Shown piece by piece: positions 10,751 through 19,539 of a stretch of DNA of 38,592 nucleotides; position 1 is the first letter of the stretch, and each line of letters begins with the position of its first letter. This DNA comes from Halobacteriales archaeon QS_8_69_73. Its GTDB lineage: Archaea > Halobacteriota > Halobacteria > Halobacteriales > Haloarculaceae. The notes beneath the pieces were generated by a model that saw only the letters and a list, made by a program, of their open reading frames with translations, searched no databases and had not been told where the DNA came from. Both the position numbers and the translations under genes were made by a program. The DNA is taken from NCBI GenBank assembly GCA_003022945.1, contig PXRZ01000024.1, positions 1 through 38,592 of the forward strand, written 5' to 3'.

Positions 10751-11584
10751 ATGGACTTCCGTCGGCTGCTCGCCGGGACGACCGCCGCGACGGCGGTCAC
10801 GGCGCTGGTCGGGGTGGTGACCGCCACCTCCGGGGCCGGGCTCACCTGCGAGGCCCGGTGGCCGCTGTGCGACGGCGCCGTCTTCGGGCTCTTTCCCGCC
10901 AACTTCATGTCGTTTATCGAGTGGTCCCACCGGCTGGTCGCGATGGTGACCGGGCTGCTCATCGTCGCCTCGACGGTCGCCGCCTGGCGCGGCGGCCGGG
11001 AGCGCCGCGTCCGGCTGACGACGCTCGGTGCCGTGCTGTTGACGCCCGTACAGGTCGTCTTCGGCGCTTTCACCGTTCTCGTCCAGGAGTTCGTCTTCGG
11101 CTACTCCATCGTCGTGCTGACGCTACACTTCGCGCTGGCGTCGACCATCCTGGGGCTGCTCGTGGCGGCGACGACCTGGACCTACGCCGCCGAGACGACC
11201 GTCTCCGCCGGCCGGGTCCGGCGGGCCGGCGGCGCCGCCCTGCTCGCGTTCCCGGTGATGGTCGCGCTGACGCCGCGGCTGTTCGTCACCTTCGGCGAGG
11301 CCGCGCAGTTCGTCTACTACGCCGTCGGCTTCGGGCTGTTCGCGGCGCTATCCGTCGTCGCGCTGTGGGGCCGCGAACTCGGCGCCCGCTCGACGACCGC
11401 CGCCGCAGCCGCCGGCGCGGTCATCGTCGTCGCCCAGCTGGTGCTCGCCCGGCGAGCCTTCGGCGACGAGGGCCAACTGGCCGTCCTCGGACTATCGTTC
11501 CTCGCGTTCGGGCTGACGGTGCTCGCCGTCCGGCTGAGCCGGCACGCCGAGCCGGCCGTCGCCGCCGGCGCGGCCGCCGACTGA
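10751..11584 (+). CDS. ctaA: Haem A synthase-like membrane protein (CtaA/COX15 family)
   Basis: A 277-residue protein with about eight membrane segments, predicted to convert haem O to haem A for an aa3-type terminal oxidase. The N-terminal half carries the expected features: a cysteine pair C33 and C40 (LTCEARWPLC) with the spacing of the Bacillus CtaA disulphide, E57 and H60 in SFIEWSHR, and H126 in LTLHFALA. The C-terminal half has no histidine in the membrane segments where the second haem-binding pair normally sits; the only late histidine is in the soluble tail. Haloarchaeal homologues may share this, so it is noted rather than called a defect. Start chosen at ATG 10751 from the TATA box. 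Confidence 0.85.
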   Translation: MDFRRLLAGTTAATAVTALVGVVTATSGAGLTCEARWPLCDGAVFGLFPANFMSFIEWSHRLVAMVTGLLIVASTVAAWRGGRERRVRLTTLGAVLLTPVQVVFGAFTVLVQEFVFGYSIVVLTLHFALASTILGLLVAATTWTYAAETTVSAGRVRRAGGAALLAFPVMVALTPRLFVTFGEAAQFVYYAVGFGLFAALSVVALWGRELGARSTTAAAAAGAVIVVAQLVLARRAFGDEGQLAVLGLSFLAFGLTVLAVRLSRHAEPAVAAGAAAD

Positions 11585-11696
11585 TATTGCCGGCCGCAGT
11601 TCTTTCGAGATTCCTCGGCGACGATCGGCCGGATACCGCTCGAATCCCGGCTTCCGGACGAGGCCGCGCTGGGTAGTTGCAGCCGCGACCGAGCGC

Positions 11697-12474
11697 TCAG
11701 TCGTCCGTCCGGTCGAGATACTCCAGCACGCCCGCCACGTCCCGGTTGACGGTCGGGCTCATCCACCGCCCGTCCAGCGCCTCGACGATGACGTCGACGT
11801 CGTCGCCGAGTCGGTCGCGGAAGTCGGCGACGGTCTCGACCCACTCCGGCAGCATCGCCTCGTAGCGGTCCAGCTCCGCGACGGCGTCCTCGCCGGGGCC
11901 GACGTGGCCGTAGAACGTCACCGATGGCTCCAGCGCCCGGAGCCGGCGGACGGTCTCGAGGTTGGCCTCCAGGTCGAAGTCCGGCGGCGGCGTCGTCGGG
12001 CGCATCTCGCCGGCCAGGAACATCCCGGCGGCGTCGATGGCGAACAGTCCGTCGGTCGCCGGGTCGAGGGCCGCGAAGTGGTGCCAGCTCCGGGTCGCCG
12101 TAGGCGTCTTCGAGGCCCATCGCCCGGTCGACGCTGCGTTTCAGCCGCGAGAGCTTCTCCGGGTCCGTCAGGTACGGGGTGCCCCGCTCGTGGACGTGGA
12201 AGGTGGCGTTCGGCAGCGACTCGGCGAGGGCGCCGGCGCCGCCGCCGTGATCGAGGTGGACGTGCGTCACGAGGACGTGCTCGACGGCGGTCGGGGCGAC
12301 GCCGACCTCCTCGAGCGCCTCGAGGATCCGCGGCGGCGAGTTCGCGGAGCCGGTGTCGACGAGCGTCGGCGCCGGGGCGTCGACGAGATACAGCGTCAGC
12401 GCCCCCGGCGTCCCCATCAGCTCGGGGTCGACGGCGTAGACGTCGTCGACCGCGTGGGTGACTCTCGGTGTCAC
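11697..12474 (-). pseudogene. Metallo-beta-lactamase-fold hydrolase, internal deletion
   Basis: The N-terminal half reads from GTG 12474 (VTPRVTHAVDDVYAVD) and holds the zinc motif THVHLDHGGG. Near base 12083, after AYGDPEL, the frame changes and reading resumes at HHFAALDPATDGLFAIDAAG, then MFLAGEMRPTTPP, running to TGA 11697-11699 with a late FYGHVGPGE histidine motif. Around 30-35 residues that usually precede HHF, including the APGH metal ligand, are missing. A deletion of about 100 bp with frame change makes this a pseudogene, unless bases were lost in assembly. The function would have been a generic MBL hydrolase; the substrate is unknown. The start is divergent from the phosphoglycolate phosphatase gene, 54 bp away. 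Confidence 0.75.
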
Positions 12475-12528
12475 GTCCCGCGGTACGGCGGCGGCAGGCT
12501 TGATACCTGCGGCGCCCGAACGCCCGGT

Positions 12529-13209
12529 ATGGTTCCGCCGCTGGCCGTCGACGTCGACGGCACGCTCACCCGCCCGGACAGCTCGCTGGACCCCCGCTCG
12601 TTCGACGCCCTCCGGGAGTGGCCGGCGCCGGTCGTCGTCGCCACCGGCAAGGCCTTTCCGTTCCCGGTCGCGCTGTGTGAGTTCGCCGGGATTCCGGTGA
12701 ACGTCGTCGCCGAGAACGGCGGCGTCGTCCACGTCCGGGCCGCCGACGAGGTGACGTTCAACGGCGACCCGGAGGCGGCGACGGCCGTCGCCGAGGCTTA
12801 CCGCGAGGCGGGCCACGACCTCGGGTGGGGGGCGGTCGACACGGTCAACCGGTGGCGGGAGACGGAACTCGCCGTCGCCCGCGAGCGGCCGCTGGCGCCG
12901 CTGGAGCGGGCCGCCGACGACCACGGGCTGGAGGTCGTCGACACCGGATACGCCTACCACGTCAAGTCGCCGACCGTCGACAAGGCGGCAGGGTTGGAGA
13001 CGGCCGCCGCGTCCCTGGACCGCGACCCGGCGGCGTTCGTCGCCGTCGGCGACTCCGAGAACGACGTCCCGGTGTTCGACGCGGTTGAGCGGGCCTACGC
13101 GGTGGCCAACGCCGACGACGCCGCCACGGCCGCCGCCGACGTCGTGACCGAGGAGGCCTTCGCCGACGGCTTCCTGGAGGCGCTCGACCGGATCCGCGCC
13201 GACGACTGA
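12529..13209 (+). CDS. pgp: Phosphoglycolate phosphatase, archaeal HAD type
   Basis: A 226-residue HAD phosphatase of the archaeal phosphoglycolate phosphatase family (TA0175-like, Cof subclass IIB). Motif I is AVDVDGTL with nucleophile D8 and D10. Motif II lies in VVVATGKAF, motif III lysine in VKSPTVDKA (the substrate-binding loop), and motif IV is VAVGDSENDVPVF near 166-178, followed by YAVANADD. The cap sits between about 80 and 150. The product removes phosphate from 2-phosphoglycolate, a damage-repair and salvage role. ATG 12529 was chosen because the fold begins there and a TATA-like TTGATACC lies about 27 nt upstream. The upstream open frame belongs to the antisense of the MBL gene. 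Confidence 0.85.
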   Translation: MVPPLAVDVDGTLTRPDSSLDPRSFDALREWPAPVVVATGKAFPFPVALCEFAGIPVNVVAENGGVVHVRAADEVTFNGDPEAATAVAEAYREAGHDLGWGAVDTVNRWRETELAVARERPLAPLERAADDHGLEVVDTGYAYHVKSPTVDKAAGLETAAASLDRDPAAFVAVGDSENDVPVFDAVERAYAVANADDAATAAADVVTEEAFADGFLEALDRIRADD

Positions 13210-13220
13210 ACCGCTTTGCA

Positions 13221-13264
13221 GGACGGTCGGTCTCGAAAGACGGTCGGTCTCGAAGGACGGTCGG
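13221..13264 (+). repeat. 17-bp tandem repeat, 2.6 copies
   Basis: The unit GGACGGTCGGTCTCGAA at 13221-13237 is repeated at 13238-13254 with one change (A for the first G), followed by ten bases of a third copy. It lies between the phosphatase stop and the GTPase promoter. Confidence 0.85.
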
Positions 13265-13412
13265 GCCTTCGCGCACCCGTTAACCCGATCCGAGCGCTCC
13301 GGTGATCCGTCGCGACGCCGCCGGCCGAACGCCGGTTCGTCCGACGGAGACGGCCGATTCCGGCCGCTCCGGGGGAATCCTTTTACCGGTGTGGTCGCAA
13401 CCTCCGGCCGGC

Positions 13413-15050
13413 ATGAGCGCCGACCGCGCCGCGCTCCGACGGGCCCTGGAGCGCGGCGAACGGGAGGACGGCAGCGTCGAGTTCAAGGAACGGCTCACGC
13501 GTGCGGTGCATCTGGCCGACGGCCGGCTGGAGTCGCTCGTCGCCCAGATGCGCCACCGGGTGCTGTCGGGCGACGGCGAGGCGACGTACGTGGTCGGGGT
13601 GACGGACGACGGCGGCGTCGCCGGCATCGAGCCGTCGGCCTTCTCCGAGACGATGGACGTGCTGTCGCTCATCGCCGAGGAGGCCGACGCCCACATCGAC
13701 GACGTCCGGACGTGGGGCGTCGACGACGACGGGACCGTCACGCGGGGCGAGACCGACACCGACGGGCTGGTCGGTATCGCGACGCTGCAGGAGGGGGCCG
13801 TCCTCGACGTCGACGACGACCACATCGTCGTCGGGACGGCCGGCCACGTCGATCACGGCAAGTCGACGCTGGTCGGCTCGCTCGTCACCGGCGACCCCGA
13901 CGACGGTCAGGGCGGCACCCGGAGCTTCCTCGACGTCCAGCCCCACGAGATGGAGCGGGGGCTGTCGGCGGACCTCTCCTACGGCGTCTACGGCTTCGAC
14001 GACGAGGGGTCGGTCCGGATGGACAACCCCCACCGGAAGTCCGACCGGGCCCGCGTCGTCGAGGAGGCCGACCGGCTCGTTTCCTTCGTCGACACCGTCG
14101 GCCACGAGCCGTGGCTCCGGACGACCATCCGGGGGCTGGTCGGCCAGAAGCTCGACTACGGGCTGCTGACGGTGGCGGCCGACGACGGCCCGACGAAGAC
14201 CACCCGCGAACACCTCGGCATCCTGCTGGCGACGGAGCTACCGACGCTGGTGGCGATCACGAAGGCCGACGTCGTCTCCGACGAGCGCGTCGCCGAGGTC
14301 GAACGCGAGGTCGAGCGGCTGCTCCGGGACGCCGACCGGACGCCGCTGTCGGTCGAACGGCACGGCGTCGAGGCCGCGATCGAGGAGATCAACGAGCAGG
14401 TGGTGCCGGTGGTGACCACGAGCGCCGTCACGATGCAGGGGCTGCCGGTGCTGGACGAGCTGTTCGAGCGGCTCCCGAAGACCGGCCCGACCGACGGCGA
14501 CTTCTCGATGTACATCGACCGGACGTACAACGTCACCGGCGTCGGTGCCGTCGCCTCGGGGACCATCCGCTCGGGGTCGGTCGCCGCCGGCGACGAACTG
14601 CTCGTCGGGCCGCTGGCCGACGGCGCCTTCCGCGAGGTCGAGGTCCGCTCCATCGAGATGCACTACCACCGCGTCGAGGAAGCGTCGGCCGGCCGCATCG
14701 TCGGCATCGCGCTGAAGGGCATCGGCGAGGCCGACCTCGAGCGCGGGATGGTGCTGCTGCCGCGGTCAGCCGACCCCGATCCCGTCCGGGAGTTCACCGC
14801 CGAGGTGATGGTGCTGAACCACCCCACCCGCATCCACGACGGCTACGAGCCGGTGGTCCACCTCGAGACGGTCAGCGAGACGGTCTCCATCCACCCCGAC
14901 GGGGGCCAGCTGCTGCCCGGCGACACCGGAACCGCCCGCGTCCGGTTCAAGTTCCGCCCCTACACCGTCGAGGAGGGCCAGCGGTTCGTCTTCCGGGAGG
15001 GCCGCTCGAAGGGCGTCGGCACCGTCACCGACGTCGCGCCGGACGGGTGA
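13413..15050 (+). CDS. GTPBP1-like translational GTPase (COG5258)
   Basis: A 545-residue GTPase related to eukaryotic GTPBP1/2 and to EF1A/SelB. An N-terminal acidic domain (1-135) with KERLTRAVHLADGRLE precedes the G domain: G1 GHVDHGKST at 144-152, switch text RGLSADLSYGVYGF near 182-195, G3 DTVGHE at 227-232, G4 TKAD at 283-286 and G5 TSA near residue 338. Two beta-barrel domains follow (SMYIDRTYNVTGVGAVASGT, then RVRFKFRPYTVEEGQRFVFREG). The cellular role in archaea is not established; family knowledge suggests ribosome- or mRNA-linked functions. The start was set at ATG 13413, about 30 nt after a CCTTTTACC box; the longer frame from 13302 lacks protein-like sequence. It stands alone. Confidence 0.9.
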   Translation: MSADRAALRRALERGEREDGSVEFKERLTRAVHLADGRLESLVAQMRHRVLSGDGEATYVVGVTDDGGVAGIEPSAFSETMDVLSLIAEEADAHIDDVRTWGVDDDGTVTRGETDTDGLVGIATLQEGAVLDVDDDHIVVGTAGHVDHGKSTLVGSLVTGDPDDGQGGTRSFLDVQPHEMERGLSADLSYGVYGFDDEGSVRMDNPHRKSDRARVVEEADRLVSFVDTVGHEPWLRTTIRGLVGQKLDYGLLTVAADDGPTKTTREHLGILLATELPTLVAITKADVVSDERVAEVEREVERLLRDADRTPLSVERHGVEAAIEEINEQVVPVVTTSAVTMQGLPVLDELFERLPKTGPTDGDFSMYIDRTYNVTGVGAVASGTIRSGSVAAGDELLVGPLADGAFREVEVRSIEMHYHRVEEASAGRIVGIALKGIGEADLERGMVLLPRSADPDPVREFTAEVMVLNHPTRIHDGYEPVVHLETVSETVSIHPDGGQLLPGDTGTARVRFKFRPYTVEEGQRFVFREGRSKGVGTVTDVAPDG

Positions 15051-15077
15051 CGCCGGCGGACGGTCGCCGACGGCCCG

Positions 15078-15773
15078 CTACCGACCGAGGACGCCCGACA
15101 GCTCCGCCAGCGTCGCGATGGCGTGGTCCGGCTCCGGGTCGGGGTCGGGGTTGGGCTCCTCGTCCGGCGCCGCGGCCGGCTCCCCGCCGGTCAGCCATAC
15201 GGCCCCGACGCCGGCCGCCCGCGCGCCGGCGACGTCCGACGACAGGGAGTCGCCGACGTGGTAGGTCCGCTCCGGGCGGGCGTCCAGCGCCGACAGCGCC
15301 TCGCGGAACGGCGCCGGCGACGGCTTGGCCGGGGCGTCGTAGCCGGCGTGGACGACGACGTCGAAGGCATCCGCGAGGCCGAGGGCCGCGAGCTTCGCCG
15401 ACTGCATCTTTGGGGCGCCGTTGGTCACGACCCCCAGCGGTAGGTCGTCGAGCGCCGACAGCGCGGCATCGAGGCCGGCCGTCGGCTCGACGTCGCCGTG
15501 GTCGCGCTCGTCGGCGTAGGCGCGGGCGACGCGGCGGCCCGCCTCCGGGTCCCGTCCCTTCTCGGCGGCGATGGCCGCGAAACACCGCTCCCGGAGGTCG
15601 GCCACGGAGTCGCTGTCGTCGACGAACTCCGGGTAGCGGCCGTGGTACTCCGCGAGGGTGATGAACGGGTCGAGGCCGGTCCGCTCGAAGGCCACCGCGA
15701 GCAGTTCGTCGCCCGTCCGCCGGTACCGACAGAGCGTGTCGTCGACGTCGAACAGGACCGCGTCGGTGTGCAC
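15078..15773 (-). CDS. HAD-superfamily hydrolase, subfamily IA
   Basis: A 231-residue HAD phosphatase. Motif I is LFDVDDTL (D9 and D11 counted from GTG 15773), motif II LGVVTNGAP, motif III lysine in PAKPSPAPF, motif IV HVGDSLSSDVAGARAAGVG. The helical cap lies between about 20 and 90. The substrate cannot be deduced. A start at GTG 15773 puts the fold at the N-terminus; TTG 15809 would add 12 residues and overlap the upstream HD gene stop. An acidic, proline-rich spacer (EEPNPDPDPEPDH) near the C-terminus is unusual. It follows the HD-domain gene closely on the same strand, so co-transcription is likely. Confidence 0.85.
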   Translation of the reverse strand: MHTDAVLFDVDDTLCRYRRTGDELLAVAFERTGLDPFITLAEYHGRYPEFVDDSDSVADLRERCFAAIAAEKGRDPEAGRRVARAYADERDHGDVEPTAGLDAALSALDDLPLGVVTNGAPKMQSAKLAALGLADAFDVVVHAGYDAPAKPSPAPFREALSALDARPERTYHVGDSLSSDVAGARAAGVGAVWLTGGEPAAAPDEEPNPDPDPEPDHAIATLAELSGVLGR

Positions 15774-15805
15774 GGCGGGTCGTTGCGCGCCGCTGGTACT
15801 AACGT

Positions 15806-16471
15806 TCAACGGCCGCCGTCGCGATCGGTCCCGACCTCGGCCTCGAACCGCCGGGCGAACGTCCGGACGAAGTCGGCACGTTCCTCAGCGAGCTCCCGCC
15901 CGGCGTCGGTGTGCATCCGCTCCGGCAGGCCGAGGAGCTTCCTGTGGAGGTGGTTGAACTGCGTCCGGCCGGCATCTGTGGAGTCCGCTTCGGGCGGGAG
16001 CGACGGGTCGTGGATCGGTGACCCCCGTTCGCCGCCGTAGGCGAAACAGCGGGCCACCCCGACCGCCCCGAGGGCGTCCAGGTCGTCGGCGTCGCTCAGA
16101 AGCTCCGCCTCGATCGTCTCGGGGGCGACCGGCCCGGAGTACCGGTGGGCGCGGACGGCGTGAGCGACGGCGGCGACCGTCCCCTCGGCGGCGCCCCGCT
16201 CGCGGAGGAGCCGCTCGCTCTCGGCGGCGCCCCACTCGGCGTGGTCGTCGATCTCGCCGCGGTCCTCCTGGGCCCGTCCGACGTCGTGGAGCAACACCGC
16301 CAGCCGGACCACCCGGCCGTCGGCGTCGGGCCGCGCCGCGAGGAGCCGCTCGGCGTTCGATTCGACGCGCCGGACGTGAAACCAGTCGTGGGCGGGGCTC
16401 ATCCCGTCCGGGAAGTACGAGCGGGCGACCCTACGGACGTCCGACAGCAGGTCGTCGGTCCCGTTCGGCAT
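15806..16471 (-). CDS. HD-domain phosphohydrolase
   Basis: A 221-residue metal-dependent HD protein similar to bacterial YedJ-type enzymes. Metal ligands are visible as H28 and H32 (AHDWFHVRRV), the H62-D63 doublet (LLHDVGR), H77, H104 or H109 (AVAHAVRAHRY) and D127-D130 (SDADDLDALGA). A substrate such as a nucleotide or phosphoester is likely but unproven. ATG 16471 has a TATA-like CTTAACC about 27 nt upstream (16495-16501). The downstream HAD gene starts 32 bp after its stop, so the two probably share a transcript. Two phosphatases of different folds side by side could act in one salvage route; that is inference. Confidence 0.87.
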   Translation of the reverse strand: MPNGTDDLLSDVRRVARSYFPDGMSPAHDWFHVRRVESNAERLLAARPDADGRVVRLAVLLHDVGRAQEDRGEIDDHAEWGAAESERLLRERGAAEGTVAAVAHAVRAHRYSGPVAPETIEAELLSDADDLDALGAVGVARCFAYGGERGSPIHDPSLPPEADSTDAGRTQFNHLHRKLLGLPERMHTDAGRELAEERADFVRTFARRFEAEVGTDRDGGR

Positions 16472-16582
16472 ACCGTCGCGTCGGGCGGTGCGACGGTTAA
16501 GCGTGGTCGTAGCGGGTCGTCGACCGACGGGTGCCCGCCGGCGACCCCAGCGGCACGCCGGTCCCGGGTCGTCGGGCGACGG

Positions 16583-17641
16583 TCACGCCTCCTCGAGGAA
16601 CGACCCGAGCCGCGCCAGCCCCTCCTCGAGTTCCTCGCGTGGGAGTCCGTAGCCGACCCGGACGCGGTCGGGGTGGCCGAACGCCTCTCCCGGCGCCAGC
16701 ACGACCGACTCCGCTTCGACCAGCCGCCGACAGAACCCCTCGCCGTAATCGAAGCCGTCCGGCACCTCGAGAAAGGCGTTGACGCCGCAGTCGGGGTCGG
16801 ACCAGCCGATGTCGTGCGCCTCGAGGAAGTCGGCGACGACCGCGCGGTGGTCGGCCGCCAGCCGGCGGTTGGCGGCGAGAATCTCCGCCCGGTCGTCGAG
16901 GGCCTGCCGGGCGACGTGCTGGCCGACTCGCGGCGGCGCGATGGTGGTGTAGTCCTTCCACCGCTCGGCGGCGTCGACGACGGCTTCGGGGCCGCAGAGC
17001 CAACCGAACCGCAGCCCCGCGAGGCCGAATGACTTCGAGACGCCGGCCGTCGAGAGGCCGTACGGGCCGAGACTCGCGACCGGCGGCTGCGGCTCCTCGG
17101 CCAGCAGCCGGTAGACCTCGTCGCACAGCAGGTAGGTGTCGTCGTCGGCACACGCCTCGTAGACGGCCCTGACGGCCGCTGCGTCGTGGTAGCGCCCGGT
17201 CGGGTTGTTGGGGTTGTTGAGGACGACGAGGTCGGTGTCGGGTCGCAGCGCCTCGACGACAGCCTCGGGATCGAGCCGCCAGCCGTCGGCGAGCGGCACC
17301 TCGGTCACCTCGCCGAGGGAACGCGGTACGGCCGACAGCGAGCCGTAGGTCGGCGTGACGACGACGGCGTGGCTCTCGACGGTCGCGAGAAACGCCAGGA
17401 AGTTCGCCTCCTGGGTGCCGCAGGTGAACAGCGTCTCGGCGGCCGACCGGTCGTGAAGCGCGCCCACCTCGGCCCGGAACTCGGGGTCGCCGGCCGTCGG
17501 GATGACGTAGCCCAGGTCCTCAGGGTCGGTGTCGAAGCGGTCCGGCGACAGCGGCCGGACGCCGCTCTCGGCGAGCATGAGGTCGGCGTCGTGTTCGACT
17601 TCGGCGAACCACCGCTCAAGGGCGAACGGCTCGATCTCCAT
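16583..17641 (-). CDS. PLP-dependent aminotransferase, class I/II
   Basis: A 352-residue fold-type I aminotransferase. PLP contacts visible: NNPNNPTG at 142-149 (N146), CDEVY at 173-177 (D174, Y177), the Schiff-base lysine K203 in GVSKSFGLAGLRFGW, and R211. The substrate arginine is probably in RVRVGYGLP near the end. The protein is shorter than classical aspartate aminotransferases and resembles the archaeal group often annotated with capreomycidine synthase or histidinol-phosphate aminotransferase relatives. The substrate cannot be named. The start has a CTTTTGTC box 26 nt upstream (17664-17671), giving a leaderless mRNA. It has its own promoter, and 111 bp separate its stop from the next gene. 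Confidence 0.92.
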   Translation of the reverse strand: MEIEPFALERWFAEVEHDADLMLAESGVRPLSPDRFDTDPEDLGYVIPTAGDPEFRAEVGALHDRSAAETLFTCGTQEANFLAFLATVESHAVVVTPTYGSLSAVPRSLGEVTEVPLADGWRLDPEAVVEALRPDTDLVVLNNPNNPTGRYHDAAAVRAVYEACADDDTYLLCDEVYRLLAEEPQPPVASLGPYGLSTAGVSKSFGLAGLRFGWLCGPEAVVDAAERWKDYTTIAPPRVGQHVARQALDDRAEILAANRRLAADHRAVVADFLEAHDIGWSDPDCGVNAFLEVPDGFDYGEGFCRRLVEAESVVLAPGEAFGHPDRVRVGYGLPREELEEGLARLGSFLEEA

Positions 17642-17717
17642 GTCGTCGGCTCGCGGCCATCGGACAAAAGGCCGCCGGACGGAGACCCGTCGGGACGACG
17701 CTCGGCCGTGTTCAGTT

Positions 17718-17860
17718 ACGCGAGAGCCGGCCGGTCAGCCGGCGTCGGGCGGGACCTCGAACGGGGCCGACCGCTCGCCCCGCGAGCGGGAGGGGGCGTT
17801 CGGACACGCCGCTATCGCCGCCGAAAGACGCTACTCCCTCTTCACTGGACACTATCCGAC
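17718..17860 (+). repeat. Dispersed intergenic repeat, short copy
   Basis: The segment from ACGCGAGAGCCGGCCGGTC to CACTATCCGAC matches the two outer parts of the longer copy at 20045-20407, sharing GAACGGGGCCGACCGCTCG and GAGCGGGAGGGGGCGTTCGG. Here the middle part is missing and a perfect hairpin lies at the join: CCGCTCGC (17771-17778), loop CCC, GCGAGCGG (17782-17789). It fills the gap between the aminotransferase promoter and the 3' end of the UbiB gene. Confidence 0.75.
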
Positions 17861-17869
17861 GCTCGGCCG

Positions 17870-19528
17870 TCAGTCGTCGCGGCGCTGGCGCATCTGCTGG
17901 CGGGTGAACTGCGGCGTCGCCCGGATGCCGCTCGGCTCGCGGAACGACCGCCACAGCAGCAGCGCGACCGGCACCGCGAGGCCGGCGGCGACGAGGGCGG
18001 CTTCCGGCGTCGAGAAGGCGTACAGCACCGCCGCCGCCATCACTGTCGCCGACAGCAGCCCGCCGAGGATGAGCCGCTTGGCGAGGCGATCCAGCGCGCG
18101 CTCGTCGTCGGCCACCTCGAACTGGACGGTGACGTCGCCCCGCTCGACGCTGTCGAGGGTGCGTTCGAGCTTCGGCGGCACCCGGACCAGCGACTCGCCG
18201 AACTGCTGGAGCTCGTCGGCCCGCTCCTCGACGTAGTCGCGGGCGCTTTCCTCGATGAACCCCTCCTCGCCGAGGTAGTCGGTGGCGACGGCGATGAAGT
18301 CGAAGTCGGGATCCAGCGTCACGCAGACGCCCTCGACGACCGTCGCCACGCGCAGCACCAGCGCCAGGTTCGGCGGCAGCCGCAGCGGGAACTCGTAGAT
18401 GGTGTCTTCGACCTGTTGGATGATCTGCTGGACGCGGTACTGCTCGATCTCCTCGCCGCGGGCGTCAGCGATGGCCAGCTCCATCACGTTCGACATCACC
18501 TCGCGGTCGGCCTCGGGGCTGAGCGTTCCCATCTCCACGAGCGTGTCGAGGATGGCGTCGGTGTCCCGGCGGGCCACCGCCATATAGAAGTCGACGATGC
18601 GGTCCTGGATGAACGGGTCGACCCGGCCGGACATCCCGAAGTCGTAGAAGACGATGGTTCCGTCCTTTCTGACGGCGAGGTTGCCGGGGTGGGGGTCGGC
18701 GTGGAAGACGCCGTCCTCGACGATCATCTGGAGGTAGACGCGCTGCAGCGTCATCGCCAGCTCCGTCCGGTCGACCCCGAGGGCGTCGAGGTTCTCCAGT
18801 TCGGAGATCTTCGTCCCCTCGACGTACTCCATGGTGAGCACGCGCCGGCTGGACAGCTCCGGCAGCGCCGCCGGCACCCGCACCCGGTCGCTGTCGGCGA
18901 GGTTCTCGCCGATCTCCTCGAGCATCCGCCGTTCGCGCTCGTAGTCCATCTCCTCGCGGACGGTCTTTTCGAACTCGTCGGCCAGCGTCTCCAGCGAGAA
19001 TGACCGCGCCTGGTCGACGAACCGCATCAGTATCGGCAGCGACCACCGGATGACCCGGAGGTCGGCCTCGACGAGCCGCTCGATGCCGGGCCGGCGGATC
19101 TTCACCGCGACCCGCCGGCCCTCGTGGGTCGCGACGTACACCTGCCCGAGGCTGGCGCCGCTTATCGCCTCGGTGTCGAACTCCTCGAACGTCTCCTCGA
19201 CGGGGCCGATGTCCGTCTCGAGCACCTCGCGGGCCGCGGCCCAGCCGGCCGGCGGAACGTCGTCCTGCAGGGACTCGAACTCCTCGACGTACTCCGGCGG
19301 CAGGACGTCCGGCCGCGTCGATAGCAGTTGGCCGAGCTTGATGAACGTCGGCCCCAGCCTCAGCAGCGACTCGAGTAGCGACCGCGCCCGGCGGCGGCGC
19401 GTCTCGGCGTCGACCTGCCGGCTCGACCCGAACAGCAGAAACCGGTTGCGGTCGCGGGCGTACGACAGCAGCAGCGGCAGGAACTGGTAGGCGACGACGA
19501 CGAACCGCCGGTAGGAACGGAGTACCAC
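17870..19528 (-). CDS. ABC1/UbiB family atypical kinase-like protein
   Basis: A 552-residue member of the UbiB/ADCK family, an atypical kinase fold linked to quinone synthesis and membrane lipid handling. Signature elements: KxGQ motif FIKLGQ at 62-67, the Ala-rich nucleotide loop SGASLGQVYVA at 123-133, VAVK at 140-143, EMDYERE near 195, GVFHADPHPGNLAV (catalytic-loop equivalent) near 270-283, and FYDFGM (metal site). Two hydrophobic segments near the C-terminus (around 500-515 and 520-538) anchor it in the membrane. Haloarchaea use menaquinone, so a role in menaquinone or prenyl-lipid homeostasis is plausible but inferred. It starts 11 bp after the Hsp20 stop and has no promoter of its own, so it is probably expressed with Hsp20. 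Confidence 0.93.
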   Translation of the reverse strand: MVLRSYRRFVVVAYQFLPLLLSYARDRNRFLLFGSSRQVDAETRRRRARSLLESLLRLGPTFIKLGQLLSTRPDVLPPEYVEEFESLQDDVPPAGWAAAREVLETDIGPVEETFEEFDTEAISGASLGQVYVATHEGRRVAVKIRRPGIERLVEADLRVIRWSLPILMRFVDQARSFSLETLADEFEKTVREEMDYERERRMLEEIGENLADSDRVRVPAALPELSSRRVLTMEYVEGTKISELENLDALGVDRTELAMTLQRVYLQMIVEDGVFHADPHPGNLAVRKDGTIVFYDFGMSGRVDPFIQDRIVDFYMAVARRDTDAILDTLVEMGTLSPEADREVMSNVMELAIADARGEEIEQYRVQQIIQQVEDTIYEFPLRLPPNLALVLRVATVVEGVCVTLDPDFDFIAVATDYLGEEGFIEESARDYVEERADELQQFGESLVRVPPKLERTLDSVERGDVTVQFEVADDERALDRLAKRLILGGLLSATVMAAAVLYAFSTPEAALVAAGLAVPVALLLWRSFREPSGIRATPQFTRQQMRQRRDD

Positions 19529-19539
19529 CCGATGCCACC

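Noticed and set aside
11317-12960. 547-codon minus-strand frame over the MBL gene
   Set aside because: Only the middle (VTPRVTHAV to AYGDPEL) is real, the N-terminal half of the MBL gene. The outer parts are antisense to ctaA and to the phosphatase gene.
17186-19003. 605-codon plus-strand frame
   Set aside because: Antisense shadow of the aminotransferase and UbiB genes, crossing the intergenic repeat without protein-like sequence.
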